Position numbers and translations under genes: made by a program
Notes under the pieces: generated by a model
What the model was told of the DNA's origin: nothing
Databases searched by the model: none
Seen by the model: the letters and a program-made list of their open reading frames with translations, nothing else
Part shown: piece after piece, positions 1 to 7,617 of the stretch
Layout: each line of letters begins with the position of its first letter
Numbering within the stretch: the first letter of the stretch is position 1
Source of the DNA: Gemmatimonadota bacterium
Lineage (GTDB): Bacteria; 4572-55; J002
DNA: 15,677 nucleotides
Reading direction: 5' to 3'
Assembly: GCA_003697105.1 (NCBI GenBank)
Contig: RFFQ01000133.1
Coordinates: forward strand, 1-15,677

Positions 1-91
1 CATCTGCGGAGGATTCTTCCGGTGCGGTATCGTCCCTTTGGGGTTCAACAGCGGGGGATTCTCCACGCTCAACGTCATCTGCGGAGGATTC
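1..91 (-). repeat. Imperfect in-frame repeat encoding an acidic TAPE(E)SSAD tail
   Basis: A 16-base block is identical at 1-16 and 76-91, 75 bases (25 codons) apart, and similarity continues a few bases further, with one copy carrying an extra Glu codon. It encodes the repeated acidic unit in the tail of the coiled-coil protein. More copies may lie beyond the window edge. Confidence 0.6.
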
Positions 92-1102
92 CGGCGCGGT
101 TTCATCCGCTACAGGGGTTTGGTTGTCTTCCTCTGCTTCACGGATCACCCGCGCAATTTTTTCTTCCAGACCCGCGTTGGTTTTCTGAATATCTTCAATT
201 TTATTCCGCTTTTCCTGAATCCAGTTCTGCGCTCGTTCCACAAAATTATCCGACCATGCGGTCTCAATATCTTTTTCCAACTCGATAATCTGTTGTTCCA
301 ACCGGTAAATGACATCTTTATTTTTGGCGATTAAGGCTTGCCAGCGATCAATATGTTCCATCTGGCGTTGTTTCCATACTTTATCCCGTCGTTGTCGGTC
401 CGAGCGAATTTGGTCAATCCGCTCATTTGCCCGATCCCAAGCGGCATTGAGCGTTTTGCGCAGTTTTTCGCGTTGGGCGCGCCCTAAATATAGCGTTTTG
501 AATTCCGATTGAATTTGTTTGATGGTATTGAGCACGGCATACGGATCCTCGGTTTCCGCTTGTTCGCGGATCGCTGTGGCGCGGCGGTTGGCATCTTCAA
601 AGGTTTGGTTCCACATTTCTTCGCGACGCATTTTCCAGAGGTCATTCACATCTCGCCATTGCTTCCAGCAGACATCTTTATCTTCTTTGAACATCCGAAC
701 GTGGTCGCCTTCATGTTCTACCGGTACTCCTTCGGTGAGCCATTTGAGGGCTTCGTTCAGCAGGTCTTTTGCGCCTCGAATATCGGCACCATTTTCGGCG
801 GAATTGAGTTTTGCCACGGCCTCATGGATTTTTGTCTCGATTTTCTCCCGTTGTTGGAAGGATCCCAACTGCCGGATTTGCATCAATTCTTCGTGTTCTG
901 TGCGCGTTTCTTCACACAGATTGCTAAATTTGTCCCACAGGCGTTCCCGGTCTTCTCGCAACAAGTGACCGGCATCTTTAAACATTTGAGAGATTTTGCG
1001 AGCATCGACCCAAAATTCACCGTATTTTCGGTCATGTTGTTCCAGTTCGAGAATCGCCTGTTCAATCTGTTCCGCCGTGACCGGCGTTTTTTGCTCAGAC
1101 AT
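1..1102 (-). CDS. Coiled-coil protein with DUF349-like helical segments (partial, runs off the left edge)
   Basis: An open frame runs without a stop from an ATG at 1102 to the window edge (367 codons), preceded by an AGGAG ribosome site 10 bases upstream. The product is highly charged and helical, rich in Glu, Lys, Arg, Gln and Trp. It has several units of the kind W-x-x-x-R-x-x-x-LW-x-x-F, for example FKDAGHLLREDRERLWDKF at about residues 41-59 and WRDVNDLWKMRREEMW near 155-170, which recall DUF349 repeats. No signal peptide or membrane segment is visible, so it is probably cytoplasmic. After about residue 325 it turns into an acidic, low-complexity tail with a repeated TAPE(E)SSAD unit. It follows the decarboxylase gene after 92 bases that contain a hairpin, so it may be the last gene of that unit or be partly uncoupled from it. 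Function unknown; the DUF349 assignment is by eye. Confidence 0.8.
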   Translation of the reverse strand, partial: MSEQKTPVTAEQIEQAILELEQHDRKYGEFWVDARKISQMFKDAGHLLREDRERLWDKFSNLCEETRTEHEELMQIRQLGSFQQREKIETKIHEAVAKLNSAENGADIRGAKDLLNEALKWLTEGVPVEHEGDHVRMFKEDKDVCWKQWRDVNDLWKMRREEMWNQTFEDANRRATAIREQAETEDPYAVLNTIKQIQSEFKTLYLGRAQREKLRKTLNAAWDRANERIDQIRSDRQRRDKVWKQRQMEHIDRWQALIAKNKDVIYRLEQQIIELEKDIETAWSDNFVERAQNWIQEKRNKIEDIQKTNAGLEEKIARVIREAEEDNQTPVADETAPESSADDVERGESPAVEPQRDDTAPEESSAD

Positions 1103-1159
1103 CGTTGGTAACTCCTCTTGTAAAAGGTTCGTGAATGGATATGGCAGGTATCGGTTCTG

Positions 1160-1187
1160 CTGATTTGGGTGATTTCCTCCAAATCAG
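1160..1187 (-). other. Intergenic hairpin between decarboxylase and coiled-coil genes
   Basis: The arms CTGATTTGG and CCAAATCAG form a perfect 9-bp stem (1160-1168 with 1179-1187) around a 10-base loop, starting 8 bases after the decarboxylase stop. No T-run follows on the minus strand, so it is not a canonical intrinsic terminator. It could mark mRNA processing or stabilise the upstream transcript. The 5' arm and loop include a GGAGG run. Confidence 0.45.
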
Positions 1188-1194
1188 AATCGCA

Positions 1195-2604
1195 TTATCT
1201 AACCGCACCGGTTGGTGCGTGTGAAGTGTCTAATGTATCAAATTTCAATCGTTCTGGCAACCGTTCTCTTTGGTCAATATCGTTCAAATCTTCTTTTTCC
1301 CGAATCACATCCACCTGACCGGCATCCCCAATCAAGACCACATTGGGGCGATATTCAATAAATTGCATCCACTGGGTCACATTGTATGCTCCCACCGGTG
1401 AGAAGATCAAGCGGGTTCCCCGGTCCAAGGGGGGCAAAAGTGAGCCTTCATCGATAATGTCAATATTCATACACAGGGGACCATAAATGACGGCGGGTTC
1501 ATTAACCCCTTGTATTTCGCGATCCAGTTCAATCGTATATTTATACCAGTAGGAGGTGTACAGCAAGTTCACGCCGGCATCCGCTACATAGGAACGGCGC
1601 CCATCTGGCAGGCGTTTTGTCGCAACAACAGAGGTGATTAGATACCCCGCCTCATCGATAAGCCACCGGCCCGACTCTAAAAAGAGGCGTGGAAAATCAC
1701 CCGGTCGCAAATGGCGATAGAGGGCATCGGTGATCCGCTCGGCATAGTCATCAATTGGCGAAATCGCTACCTCCGGCGGTAGATACATCCCTTTGAGGCG
1801 GCTCTTGGAGGGGAAACCACCGCCAATATCCAGATATTCGATCTTAAAACCAAATTGGTCTTCCAGTTCGTAAGCAAAGCACACCATTTTTTCCACTTCT
1901 CGCGCATACGCCGAGGGGTCTAAAATGTACGTCCCAATGTGGCAATGCAACCCGTTGATCGCTATTTTGCCGCCGCTGGCAATCCGTTTGACGGCATCCA
2001 TTGCTTGCCCAGAATCCAGATTTAGCCCAAAACGTGACCACTGGGGATGGATGCCGGTATCCATGTTCAACCGGATGCCGATTTTCACGGGTTTACCCCA
2101 AGCATCTGCTACCCGCTCTATATCATAAATTTCATCAAAATGATCCAGGTTCACCATTGCCCCTTCACTTAACGCTTTTTGGAGAGCAAATGGTGACTTA
2201 AACGGGCCATTAAAAATAATGTCCTTCCCTTCGACTCCCAGCCGGCGCGCTTTGTCGTACTCCATTTCGGAGACCACTTCAGCAATGGAGCCTTCTTGGT
2301 GCATAATGGCACAAATTGCCTGCAAATAGTTGGTTTTGTACGACCAGCCAAAGGTAACATGGGGATAACGCGTGTTGAACGCCGTGAACATCTCCCGGTA
2401 GCGGCGGCGAAGTGTTGCCTCTGAATAGACAAACAACGGCGAACCAAATTGTGAAACCAACTGGTCAATACTGACTCCGTCAATGTCCTTCCGAATCTTC
2501 CGGGCATAATACGGACTGCTACCAAATTTGTTCATAAAACCGCTTTCCAACTTGATAAACACCGGTTTTTCATAGATTTTTTTCATGCCCATATCCTTTT
2601 CCAT
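1195..2604 (-). CDS. Diaminopimelate decarboxylase-like PLP enzyme (fold type III), divergent specificity
   Basis: The protein (469 aa) has the alanine-racemase-like barrel and C-terminal beta domain of the LysA/ornithine decarboxylase family. Visible landmarks are the PLP lysine K90 in YKTNYL, HCHIG at 220-224, the phosphate-binding GGGFP at 261-265, ESGR at 310-313 (EPGR in LysA), the catalytic-type Cys378 in GPLCMNID, and GAYN at 405-408. In true LysA the Cys motif reads CESGD; here it is CMNID, so I infer that the substrate is not meso-diaminopimelate but another amino acid or an amino acid conjugate. About 35 residues precede the usual N-terminus. The ATG at 2604 abuts the stop of the ATP-grasp gene; the ATG at 2586, with AAGGA 7 bases upstream, is an alternative start. 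Clearly the partner of the ATP-grasp and PqqD-like genes. Family is sure, substrate unknown. Confidence 0.88.
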   Translation of the reverse strand: MEKDMGMKKIYEKPVFIKLESGFMNKFGSSPYYARKIRKDIDGVSIDQLVSQFGSPLFVYSEATLRRRYREMFTAFNTRYPHVTFGWSYKTNYLQAICAIMHQEGSIAEVVSEMEYDKARRLGVEGKDIIFNGPFKSPFALQKALSEGAMVNLDHFDEIYDIERVADAWGKPVKIGIRLNMDTGIHPQWSRFGLNLDSGQAMDAVKRIASGGKIAINGLHCHIGTYILDPSAYAREVEKMVCFAYELEDQFGFKIEYLDIGGGFPSKSRLKGMYLPPEVAISPIDDYAERITDALYRHLRPGDFPRLFLESGRWLIDEAGYLITSVVATKRLPDGRRSYVADAGVNLLYTSYWYKYTIELDREIQGVNEPAVIYGPLCMNIDIIDEGSLLPPLDRGTRLIFSPVGAYNVTQWMQFIEYRPNVVLIGDAGQVDVIREKEDLNDIDQRERLPERLKFDTLDTSHAPTGAVR

Positions 2605-3642
2605 CTAGTTTTCACCCTGAGTCGTTATTTTCTGGAACATCTGCATATCCGTAACCAGCTCATCGGTGTAACGGATATACAGTTTGCCGGGGTCATAATC
2701 GAAGGTGGCCGGTAAAGGCAACTGGTAAATCTTACGGATGATATTCGCCGGAAGGTTGACTCCGACCCCAGTCGCAAAATATGACCATGCGGGAAAACGC
2801 GGATTGATTTCAATCAGATAAACCGTATCGCCATCGACCATACATTCCATTTCCAGTGGTCCCTTCCAACGATACCGCCGGATAAAGTTGGCTGTGACGT
2901 CTCGCATTCGCTCATTTTTGATGGTCACGCCCGTCCATATTTTACCCAGTGAGGTAATCCACATTTTTTTGATACCCACCTGCCCGAGCAACTCACCCTG
3001 CCCATCACCGACCGCCACAACGTTCATCTCTTCGCCAAAGACCATCCCTTGGACGATAACCGGGTAGCCCCATTCGGCAACCAACTTGTGATAATGCGCC
3101 ACCGCTTCCTGATAGGTATAGGCTTTGTACGCCTTATAGAAAGCACCTTTAACCATCACCGGCAAACCGATCCGCTCTACGGCACGGTGCAGTTCTGCCA
3201 GCGAGGTTACCACCTTTGTGGGGGGAATACTCACCTGAATGGCCTCTGCAATATCAGCCAACCGGTCTTTGCCACGCAAGTTAAATTGATCCAAGGTTGG
3301 CAGGAACGTACGAATGCCCAGCGCTGCTATTTCGTGCTGGTATTTGGTAAAAAAGGGCAATTCTGCATCTAAACACGGCAAAACCACATCCAGCCCATAA
3401 CTGTGTTTGATGTAGTGCAACCGTTGCAAATATGCCTCCGCATCCGCGGAGGGATAGGGCATAATGAATGCCTTATTGATAACCCAATCCATGTAGATGC
3501 CCGGCTCCTGAGTGTCGTATGCCAAACCCACAACATGGACCTTGAGATCGGGGTCTTCGTGCAAACTGCGGGCAACGCCTACCCCCGGACCCGGATTATC
3601 CACCGCATTAATCCCAGAAATACCCACATAGATTTCTGCCAT
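2605..3642 (-). CDS. ATP-grasp ligase (carbamoyl-phosphate synthase/biotin carboxylase-like)
   Basis: The protein (345 aa) has an ATP-grasp layout: a Gly-rich N-terminal pre-ATP-grasp segment (GINAVDNPGPGVGVA, about 10-24), NLRGKDRL with K125, the second ATP-contacting lysine in VMVKG (K165), and the Mg-binding region with E266 and the final EINPRF block (E278, N280, R282). ATP-grasp enzymes couple ATP cleavage to joining a carboxylate with an amine or thiol through an acyl phosphate. I do not recognise the acceptor. It starts at an ATG with AAAGGAG 6 bases upstream, 26 bases after the PqqD-like gene, and its TAG stop directly abuts the decarboxylase ATG. That layout implies coordinated translation. 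It lacks the other domains of biotin carboxylase or CarB, so it is a stand-alone ligase. An amino-acid or peptide ligase role is inference. Confidence 0.88.
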   Translation of the reverse strand: MAEIYVGISGINAVDNPGPGVGVARSLHEDPDLKVHVVGLAYDTQEPGIYMDWVINKAFIMPYPSADAEAYLQRLHYIKHSYGLDVVLPCLDAELPFFTKYQHEIAALGIRTFLPTLDQFNLRGKDRLADIAEAIQVSIPPTKVVTSLAELHRAVERIGLPVMVKGAFYKAYKAYTYQEAVAHYHKLVAEWGYPVIVQGMVFGEEMNVVAVGDGQGELLGQVGIKKMWITSLGKIWTGVTIKNERMRDVTANFIRRYRWKGPLEMECMVDGDTVYLIEINPRFPAWSYFATGVGVNLPANIIRKIYQLPLPATFDYDPGKLYIRYTDELVTDMQMFQKITTQGEN

Positions 3643-3668
3643 ACATGCTCCTTTCCAGCTTCCAGCCG

Positions 3669-3905
3669 CTAGATCAACTTGTGGGTCCGTAAAACATCTA
3701 TAAAATCATTGATGTCCCGTTCCGCGTCTTCGGGTTGGACTTCAAAATCTGCACAGAGGTCTTCGACAATTTGCGATGGTGATTTTTGGGCGCGCAAGCC
3801 TTGCAGGATAGTCAAGCCGGTGGGGTTGGTCGTGAAGCTTTCACCTGTCGTTGGATCAAACACAAAACCTTCATCATTTATTGCCAATTGGTGCAGCCGG
3901 TTCAT
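3669..3905 (-). CDS. PqqD-like protein (stand-alone RiPP recognition element fold)
   Basis: This 78-aa protein resembles the PqqD family: a short beta hairpin first (LAINDEGFVFDPTTGESFTTN), then the conserved NPTGLTILQGL segment and a C-terminal winged-helix part (IVEDLCADFEV ... DINDFIDVLRTHKLI). PqqD proteins bind the leader of a peptide substrate and present it to a modifying enzyme. The same fold also occurs in systems without a known peptide. The ATG at 3905 has AAAGGAG 6 bases upstream; the same GGAAAGGAG block precedes the ATP-grasp gene. It heads the three-gene cassette with the ATP-grasp ligase and the PLP decarboxylase, which suggests it is their substrate-presenting partner. No short ORF that looks like a precursor was found next to it. 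Confidence 0.82.
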   Translation of the reverse strand: MNRLHQLAINDEGFVFDPTTGESFTTNPTGLTILQGLRAQKSPSQIVEDLCADFEVQPEDAERDINDFIDVLRTHKLI

Positions 3906-3957
3906 GGGGTCTCCTTTCCGATAAAGTCGTCGTCAAGCCAGATACGCTTTAGCTACT

Positions 3958-4512
3958 CTAATCAAGTTCGTTATGGTGCTTCTCATGTTCGTCGGGGTCT
4001 TCCTTGGAGTCTTCTTGTTGAAGAGTGACCGTTAGCGAACCGGTCTGTTTGACCCCGGTATTCGCCGGAGGTTTAATCCCCGCTTCGTGTAGCCTCATCG
4101 ACCATGTTTTAATGGTCTCTTTTTGGGAGTCATTTAACTTTGCGTCTGGATGTAGGGGCAGATAGATTGCTAGGGGCATTTTGCCTTCTGCGACTTCTTC
4201 CCAAATTTCCTCCGCCAAATCGATCTGTTCTTCTGCATCCATTAGACCCCATTCCGAAAAATTGAGATATTCCCTGCCGTGATTGACATCCCGCGCTACC
4301 AACCACGAGACCGGAGCAATTTTACTGTACCAGGGCCACACCGTTTCATGGGAATGGCAATCATAACAAGATGTTTTAAAGATCGATTTGACACCGGGGG
4401 GAGCCTCTAAATCCGCCCGAACAACCGGATTTGTGCGCTCCACCGGCACAAATTGAATCCCGATAAACCCAAGCCCCAAAAGGACAACCATAATGCGTAA
4501 TAGTGCTTTCAT
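3958..4512 (-). CDS. Membrane-anchored heme-binding domain protein (CxxCH)
   Basis: A 184-aa protein with an N-terminal hydrophobic signal or anchor (about 3-22; no lipobox Cys) and a single c-type heme motif CYDCH (C49, C52, H53), followed by SHETVWPWYSKIAPVSWLV. This pattern is typical of the small haem-binding domain family found in many Gram-negative phyla. M112 in GKMPLAIY is a possible distal ligand. The last 35 residues are an added polar tail rich in Glu, Asp and His. The protein should sit on the outer face of the inner membrane. Its ATG overlaps the cyclase stop by four bases (ATGA), so the two are translationally coupled, pointing to a joint function such as redox or gas sensing feeding the cyclase. 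That last step is inference. Confidence 0.83.
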   Translation of the reverse strand: MKALLRIMVVLLGLGFIGIQFVPVERTNPVVRADLEAPPGVKSIFKTSCYDCHSHETVWPWYSKIAPVSWLVARDVNHGREYLNFSEWGLMDAEEQIDLAEEIWEEVAEGKMPLAIYLPLHPDAKLNDSQKETIKTWSMRLHEAGIKPPANTGVKQTGSLTVTLQQEDSKEDPDEHEKHHNELD

Positions 4513-5846
4513 ACCCTCTCCTCCACTGAGCCCTCGATATGGGTAATAACAAAAAGGGTAAAATCCCCGCTTTTTCCTTTAATTTGAATGTTTTCCAAGG
4601 TTTCTGTTTGTACCGGCAGGGTTAATCGATTTCGGACAGCTTGACTTACAATAACTTGACCGGGTTTGGCAATGGATTCCAGACGAGAGGCAAAATTGAC
4701 CGTATCTCCAATGACGGTGTAATTCATGCGGTCTGGGGAGCCGATATTACCCACAATCGCCTCACCGCAATGGATGCCAATCCCTAGGGAAATGGGAAGG
4801 TCAACATCTTGTTGTTTTGCCTCCCGCAAGTATGCCGCAAAGATTTTCTGCATTTTCAAGGCGGCACGGACTGCGCGTTCCGTATCATCCGGTTTGCGGA
4901 TCAGGGCACCGAAAACCACCATCACACTGTCTCCAATAAATTTATCAATCGTTCCGCCAAATTCGTGAATGACACCGGTCATTTTTGAGAAAATCTGGTT
5001 CAGAATACGCACCACGTGTTCCGGTGAGGTTTGTTCTGAGAATGCCGTAAACCCCCGAATATCCGCAAAAAGCACGGTTACATCCTGCTTAATACCACCT
5101 AATTGGATCTGACCCGGTTGTTTGAGGATCGTCTGCGCCACTTCCGGCGAGACGTAGTTCCCGAAGATCGTCTTCAGTTGATCCTGTTCAGCTTGTTGGG
5201 TTTCAATCCGTTTACCTGCCTGATTGACGATGACACCCAGCAAGAGAAACAACATCCCCGAGCCTAGGGTCAGCACCACACTGACCCGCCAGACGACAGC
5301 CCCGATTTCCCGGTCCATCCCTTCTAACGATTGGTCTAGCACCAGAACGTAGCGCACGGTATCGTCAATGGCAATCGGCTGCCCGGTACAGATCACATGA
5401 TGCCCGTACTCCTTTTGGGTGCGCTCCTCGACAAACAACGTGCCGGCTAACGGAATTGTCGCTTCTTCATCTGTTTCGGTTTGCCCCAGTTCATCTGTTT
5501 CCAAACTGGCGATGATCTCCTGTGCCGCATTGACAACCAGCGCTTCGGTTATCTCTTTGTCTTCCGCAATATCTTCCAAATAATCCTGCACCTTAGCCAA
5601 AAAAGCATCTTCCGTTAAATGTCTTTGATGATATTGGAGTGCCGCTTCTCGGACCAAATCACCGATAAATTCAGATAGATATAACGCATTTTCCTGTGTG
5701 CGAGCGGTGATCTGCTGAATTTGAATGCGCGTAATCACGACCACCGTGATCGCAATAATCAGCAAGGAGACCAACGCTCCTCGCAGAAAAAATTGTGTTA
5801 ATAACTGCCGGCGATATGAATATACCATGAACTTTTGCATCTCCAT
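4509..5846 (-). CDS. Membrane-bound class III adenylate cyclase
   Basis: The 445-aa protein has a TM helix at about 20-39, an extracytoplasmic sensor segment (40-185) with no cysteines except C153, a second TM helix at about 185-208, a short linker, and a class III cyclase domain (about 252-440). The metal-binding aspartates are D262 (FADIRGF) and D306 (IGDSVMVVFG). K302 and D381 match the adenine-recognising pair, and N384 and R388 in DTVNFASRLE match the transition-state residues, so the enzyme looks active and specific for ATP, making cAMP. No HAMP domain is obvious. Start codon is uncertain: ATGs at 5846, 5840 and 5828 are in frame, with GGAAG upstream of the first. It is coupled to the heme-protein gene by ATGA. 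The AMP nucleosidase gene lies 92 bases upstream. Confidence 0.9.
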   Translation of the reverse strand: MEMQKFMVYSYRRQLLTQFFLRGALVSLLIIAITVVVITRIQIQQITARTQENALYLSEFIGDLVREAALQYHQRHLTEDAFLAKVQDYLEDIAEDKEITEALVVNAAQEIIASLETDELGQTETDEEATIPLAGTLFVEERTQKEYGHHVICTGQPIAIDDTVRYVLVLDQSLEGMDREIGAVVWRVSVVLTLGSGMLFLLLGVIVNQAGKRIETQQAEQDQLKTIFGNYVSPEVAQTILKQPGQIQLGGIKQDVTVLFADIRGFTAFSEQTSPEHVVRILNQIFSKMTGVIHEFGGTIDKFIGDSVMVVFGALIRKPDDTERAVRAALKMQKIFAAYLREAKQQDVDLPISLGIGIHCGEAIVGNIGSPDRMNYTVIGDTVNFASRLESIAKPGQVIVSQAVRNRLTLPVQTETLENIQIKGKSGDFTLFVITHIEGSVEERV

Positions 5847-5938
5847 AACCAGATGTTACTTCCATATTTCCTAAGATGGTATCCCCTTCAGGGGGAGTGG
5901 GGGCACGTATTTTAGGGCAACCGGTTTACCACCAGCCC

Positions 5939-6715
5939 TCAATAGCGGAAATGTTTAATCGCCTCGCCCTTTTCCTCAATTTCCGTCATGGCTTGAATCC
6001 CCAGTTGCAGATGGATGTCGGTCCATTTGGCGGTCACCTGTTTATCGGATTGCTCTGTTTTGACACCATCGGGTGTAACCGGCACATCCGAGACCAACAA
6101 TAACGCCCCGCGTGAAATCTCGTTATAATGCCCCACAATAAAAAGGGTGGCGGTTTCCATATCAATGGCAAGACAGGTCATGGCGCGCAGTTTTTCTCGG
6201 AACGCCTGATCATGCTCCCAGACACGGCGATTGGTCGTGTACACTACGCCGGTACGATATTCATAGCCTCCCTCGACGATCTTTTCGGAAACAAATTTAT
6301 GGAGTTTAAACGAAGGTAGCGCTGGTACTTCCGGAGGATAATAATCATTGCTCGTCCCTTCGCCCCGAATAGCGGCAATTGGCAGAACAAAATGCCCTAT
6401 TTCACTGGATTTTTTCAGTCCCCCACATTTACCTAAAAAAAGCACCCCTTGGGGACGAATCGCACTCAACAAATCCATGATAGTCGCCGCATTTGCCGAC
6501 CCAATCCCAAAATTGATGATCGTCAACCCTTGACCATTACTCGCGGCTTGCATCGGCTTGCCCAGCCCGTACACTTGGCAATCAAACTGTTCCGCAAATT
6601 GCACCACATAATTTTGAAAATTAGTCAACAAAATGTACGATCCAAATTCTTCCAACGGCATACCGGTATAACGGGGTAACCAATTTTTCACGATTTCAGT
6701 ACGGTCAATCCACAT
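5939..6715 (-). CDS. amn: AMN-like AMP nucleosidase (short form)
   Basis: This 258-aa protein belongs to the nucleoside phosphorylase fold. It shows the glycine-rich NFGIGSANAA (68-77), FLGKCGGL (93-100), the substrate-binding IDMETATLF (184-192) and the SDVPVTPDG segment with the probable catalytic D210. The length and sequence suit the short putative AMP nucleosidases (AMN-like, about 260 aa) rather than the 480-aa enzyme of E. coli, which has an extra N-terminal domain. Expected reaction: AMP plus water to adenine and ribose 5-phosphate, in the cytosol. The ATG at 6715 has AAGGAG about 11 bases upstream. It lies 45 bases after lgt and just before the adenylate cyclase gene. A different purine nucleoside or nucleotide substrate cannot be excluded from sequence alone. 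Confidence 0.83.
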   Translation of the reverse strand: MWIDRTEIVKNWLPRYTGMPLEEFGSYILLTNFQNYVVQFAEQFDCQVYGLGKPMQAASNGQGLTIINFGIGSANAATIMDLLSAIRPQGVLFLGKCGGLKKSSEIGHFVLPIAAIRGEGTSNDYYPPEVPALPSFKLHKFVSEKIVEGGYEYRTGVVYTTNRRVWEHDQAFREKLRAMTCLAIDMETATLFIVGHYNEISRGALLLVSDVPVTPDGVKTEQSDKQVTAKWTDIHLQLGIQAMTEIEEKGEAIKHFRY

Positions 6716-6760
6716 TCGTCCGTGTCTCCTTCTCGTTTGGATTATTTAACAGCAAATAAG

Positions 6761-7597
6761 TTACGAGCCTTTCGCCTCTACCCGTCTTCCCCACATCCAC
6801 ATTCCAATGGCGACGCCCATCATACCTAAGCAGAGCATCTGTCCCATGGAAAATTGCAAAAAGACAAATCCGAGATGGGCATCCGGTTCACGGAAGTATT
6901 CGATAAAAAATCGAACAAAGCCATATCCGAACACGTACATCCCGCTTAAAAAACCGAGAAACGGTGTTTTTTTGCGCAACAACCACAGTACAAAAAACAG
7001 AAAAATTCCCTCAAAAAAAGCTTCATACAACTGCGAAGGGTGGCGCAAAAGATTATCTCCCGCGTTTGGAAAGTACATCCCGATAGCGGCTTCCGTAACC
7101 CGTCCGTAAAGCTCGCCATTGATGAAATTCCCGATCCGTCCAAAGGTGTATCCCAAGGGAATTGCCGGAGCAAACAGGTCGGCAACGTGGAAAAAGTGCA
7201 TCTGATGTTTGCGAGCAAAGAGAATCCATGCGATAATCACCCCGATCAGCCCCCCGTGATACGACATGCCGGAAATCCCCACAAACCGTCCCTCACGAAA
7301 GGGCAAAAAAATATGGATCGGGTCCTGAATAAGCATACGAAAGTCATAAAAAAACACGTAACCCAACCGCCCTCCCAAGATCACGCCCACAATCGCCCAC
7401 ATAATCGCATCGGCAGCAAAGTCTCGCGGATAGCGCAATTTGTCATGTGTTATCCGGTATTGAACAAGGAAGTACGTCAAGGCAAACGCCACAATATACA
7501 TCGTGCCGTACCAGCGTATCGCAAAACTACCGACACTAAAAATAATTGGATTCATTTGAGATGGCAGATGTTGCCACCACTGGATAAAAGCCTCCAC
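6761..7597 (-). CDS. lgt: Prolipoprotein diacylglyceryl transferase
   Basis: Lgt moves a diacylglyceryl group from phosphatidylglycerol to the lipobox cysteine of prolipoproteins in the inner membrane. The 278-aa product has about seven hydrophobic helices, the conserved YHGGLIG (113-119), the Lgt signature GRIGNFINGELYGR (153-166) and RHPSQLYEA (185-193). Length is normal for the family. The start is a GTG at 7597 with a strong AAGGAG upstream. The gene lies 20 bases after the V4R-like gene and is probably in the same transcript. No sign of damage. Confidence 0.96.
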   Translation of the reverse strand: MEAFIQWWQHLPSQMNPIIFSVGSFAIRWYGTMYIVAFALTYFLVQYRITHDKLRYPRDFAADAIMWAIVGVILGGRLGYVFFYDFRMLIQDPIHIFLPFREGRFVGISGMSYHGGLIGVIIAWILFARKHQMHFFHVADLFAPAIPLGYTFGRIGNFINGELYGRVTEAAIGMYFPNAGDNLLRHPSQLYEAFFEGIFLFFVLWLLRKKTPFLGFLSGMYVFGYGFVRFFIEYFREPDAHLGFVFLQFSMGQMLCLGMMGVAIGMWMWGRRVEAKGS

Positions 7598-7617
7598 AAA
7601 TTACTCCTTCAAAATAA

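Noticed and set aside
509-1111. Plus-strand 200-codon open frame
   Set aside because: It is antisense to the coiled-coil gene, which has a strong ribosome site and a protein-like composition; the plus-strand translation has no recognisable features.
883-1182. Minus-strand 99-codon frame starting with TTG after GGAGG
   Set aside because: Most of it overlaps the better-supported coiled-coil gene in another frame, its composition is unlike a real protein, and the start lies within a hairpin.
5883-5894. CCCCTTCAGGGG inverted repeat between the nucleosidase and cyclase genes, considered as terminator
   Set aside because: The stem is short, the loop is very small and no T-run follows on the minus strand.
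5909-5914. TAAAAT as a -10 element for the cyclase gene
   Set aside because: No acceptable -35 hexamer at 16-18 bases; too weak to list.
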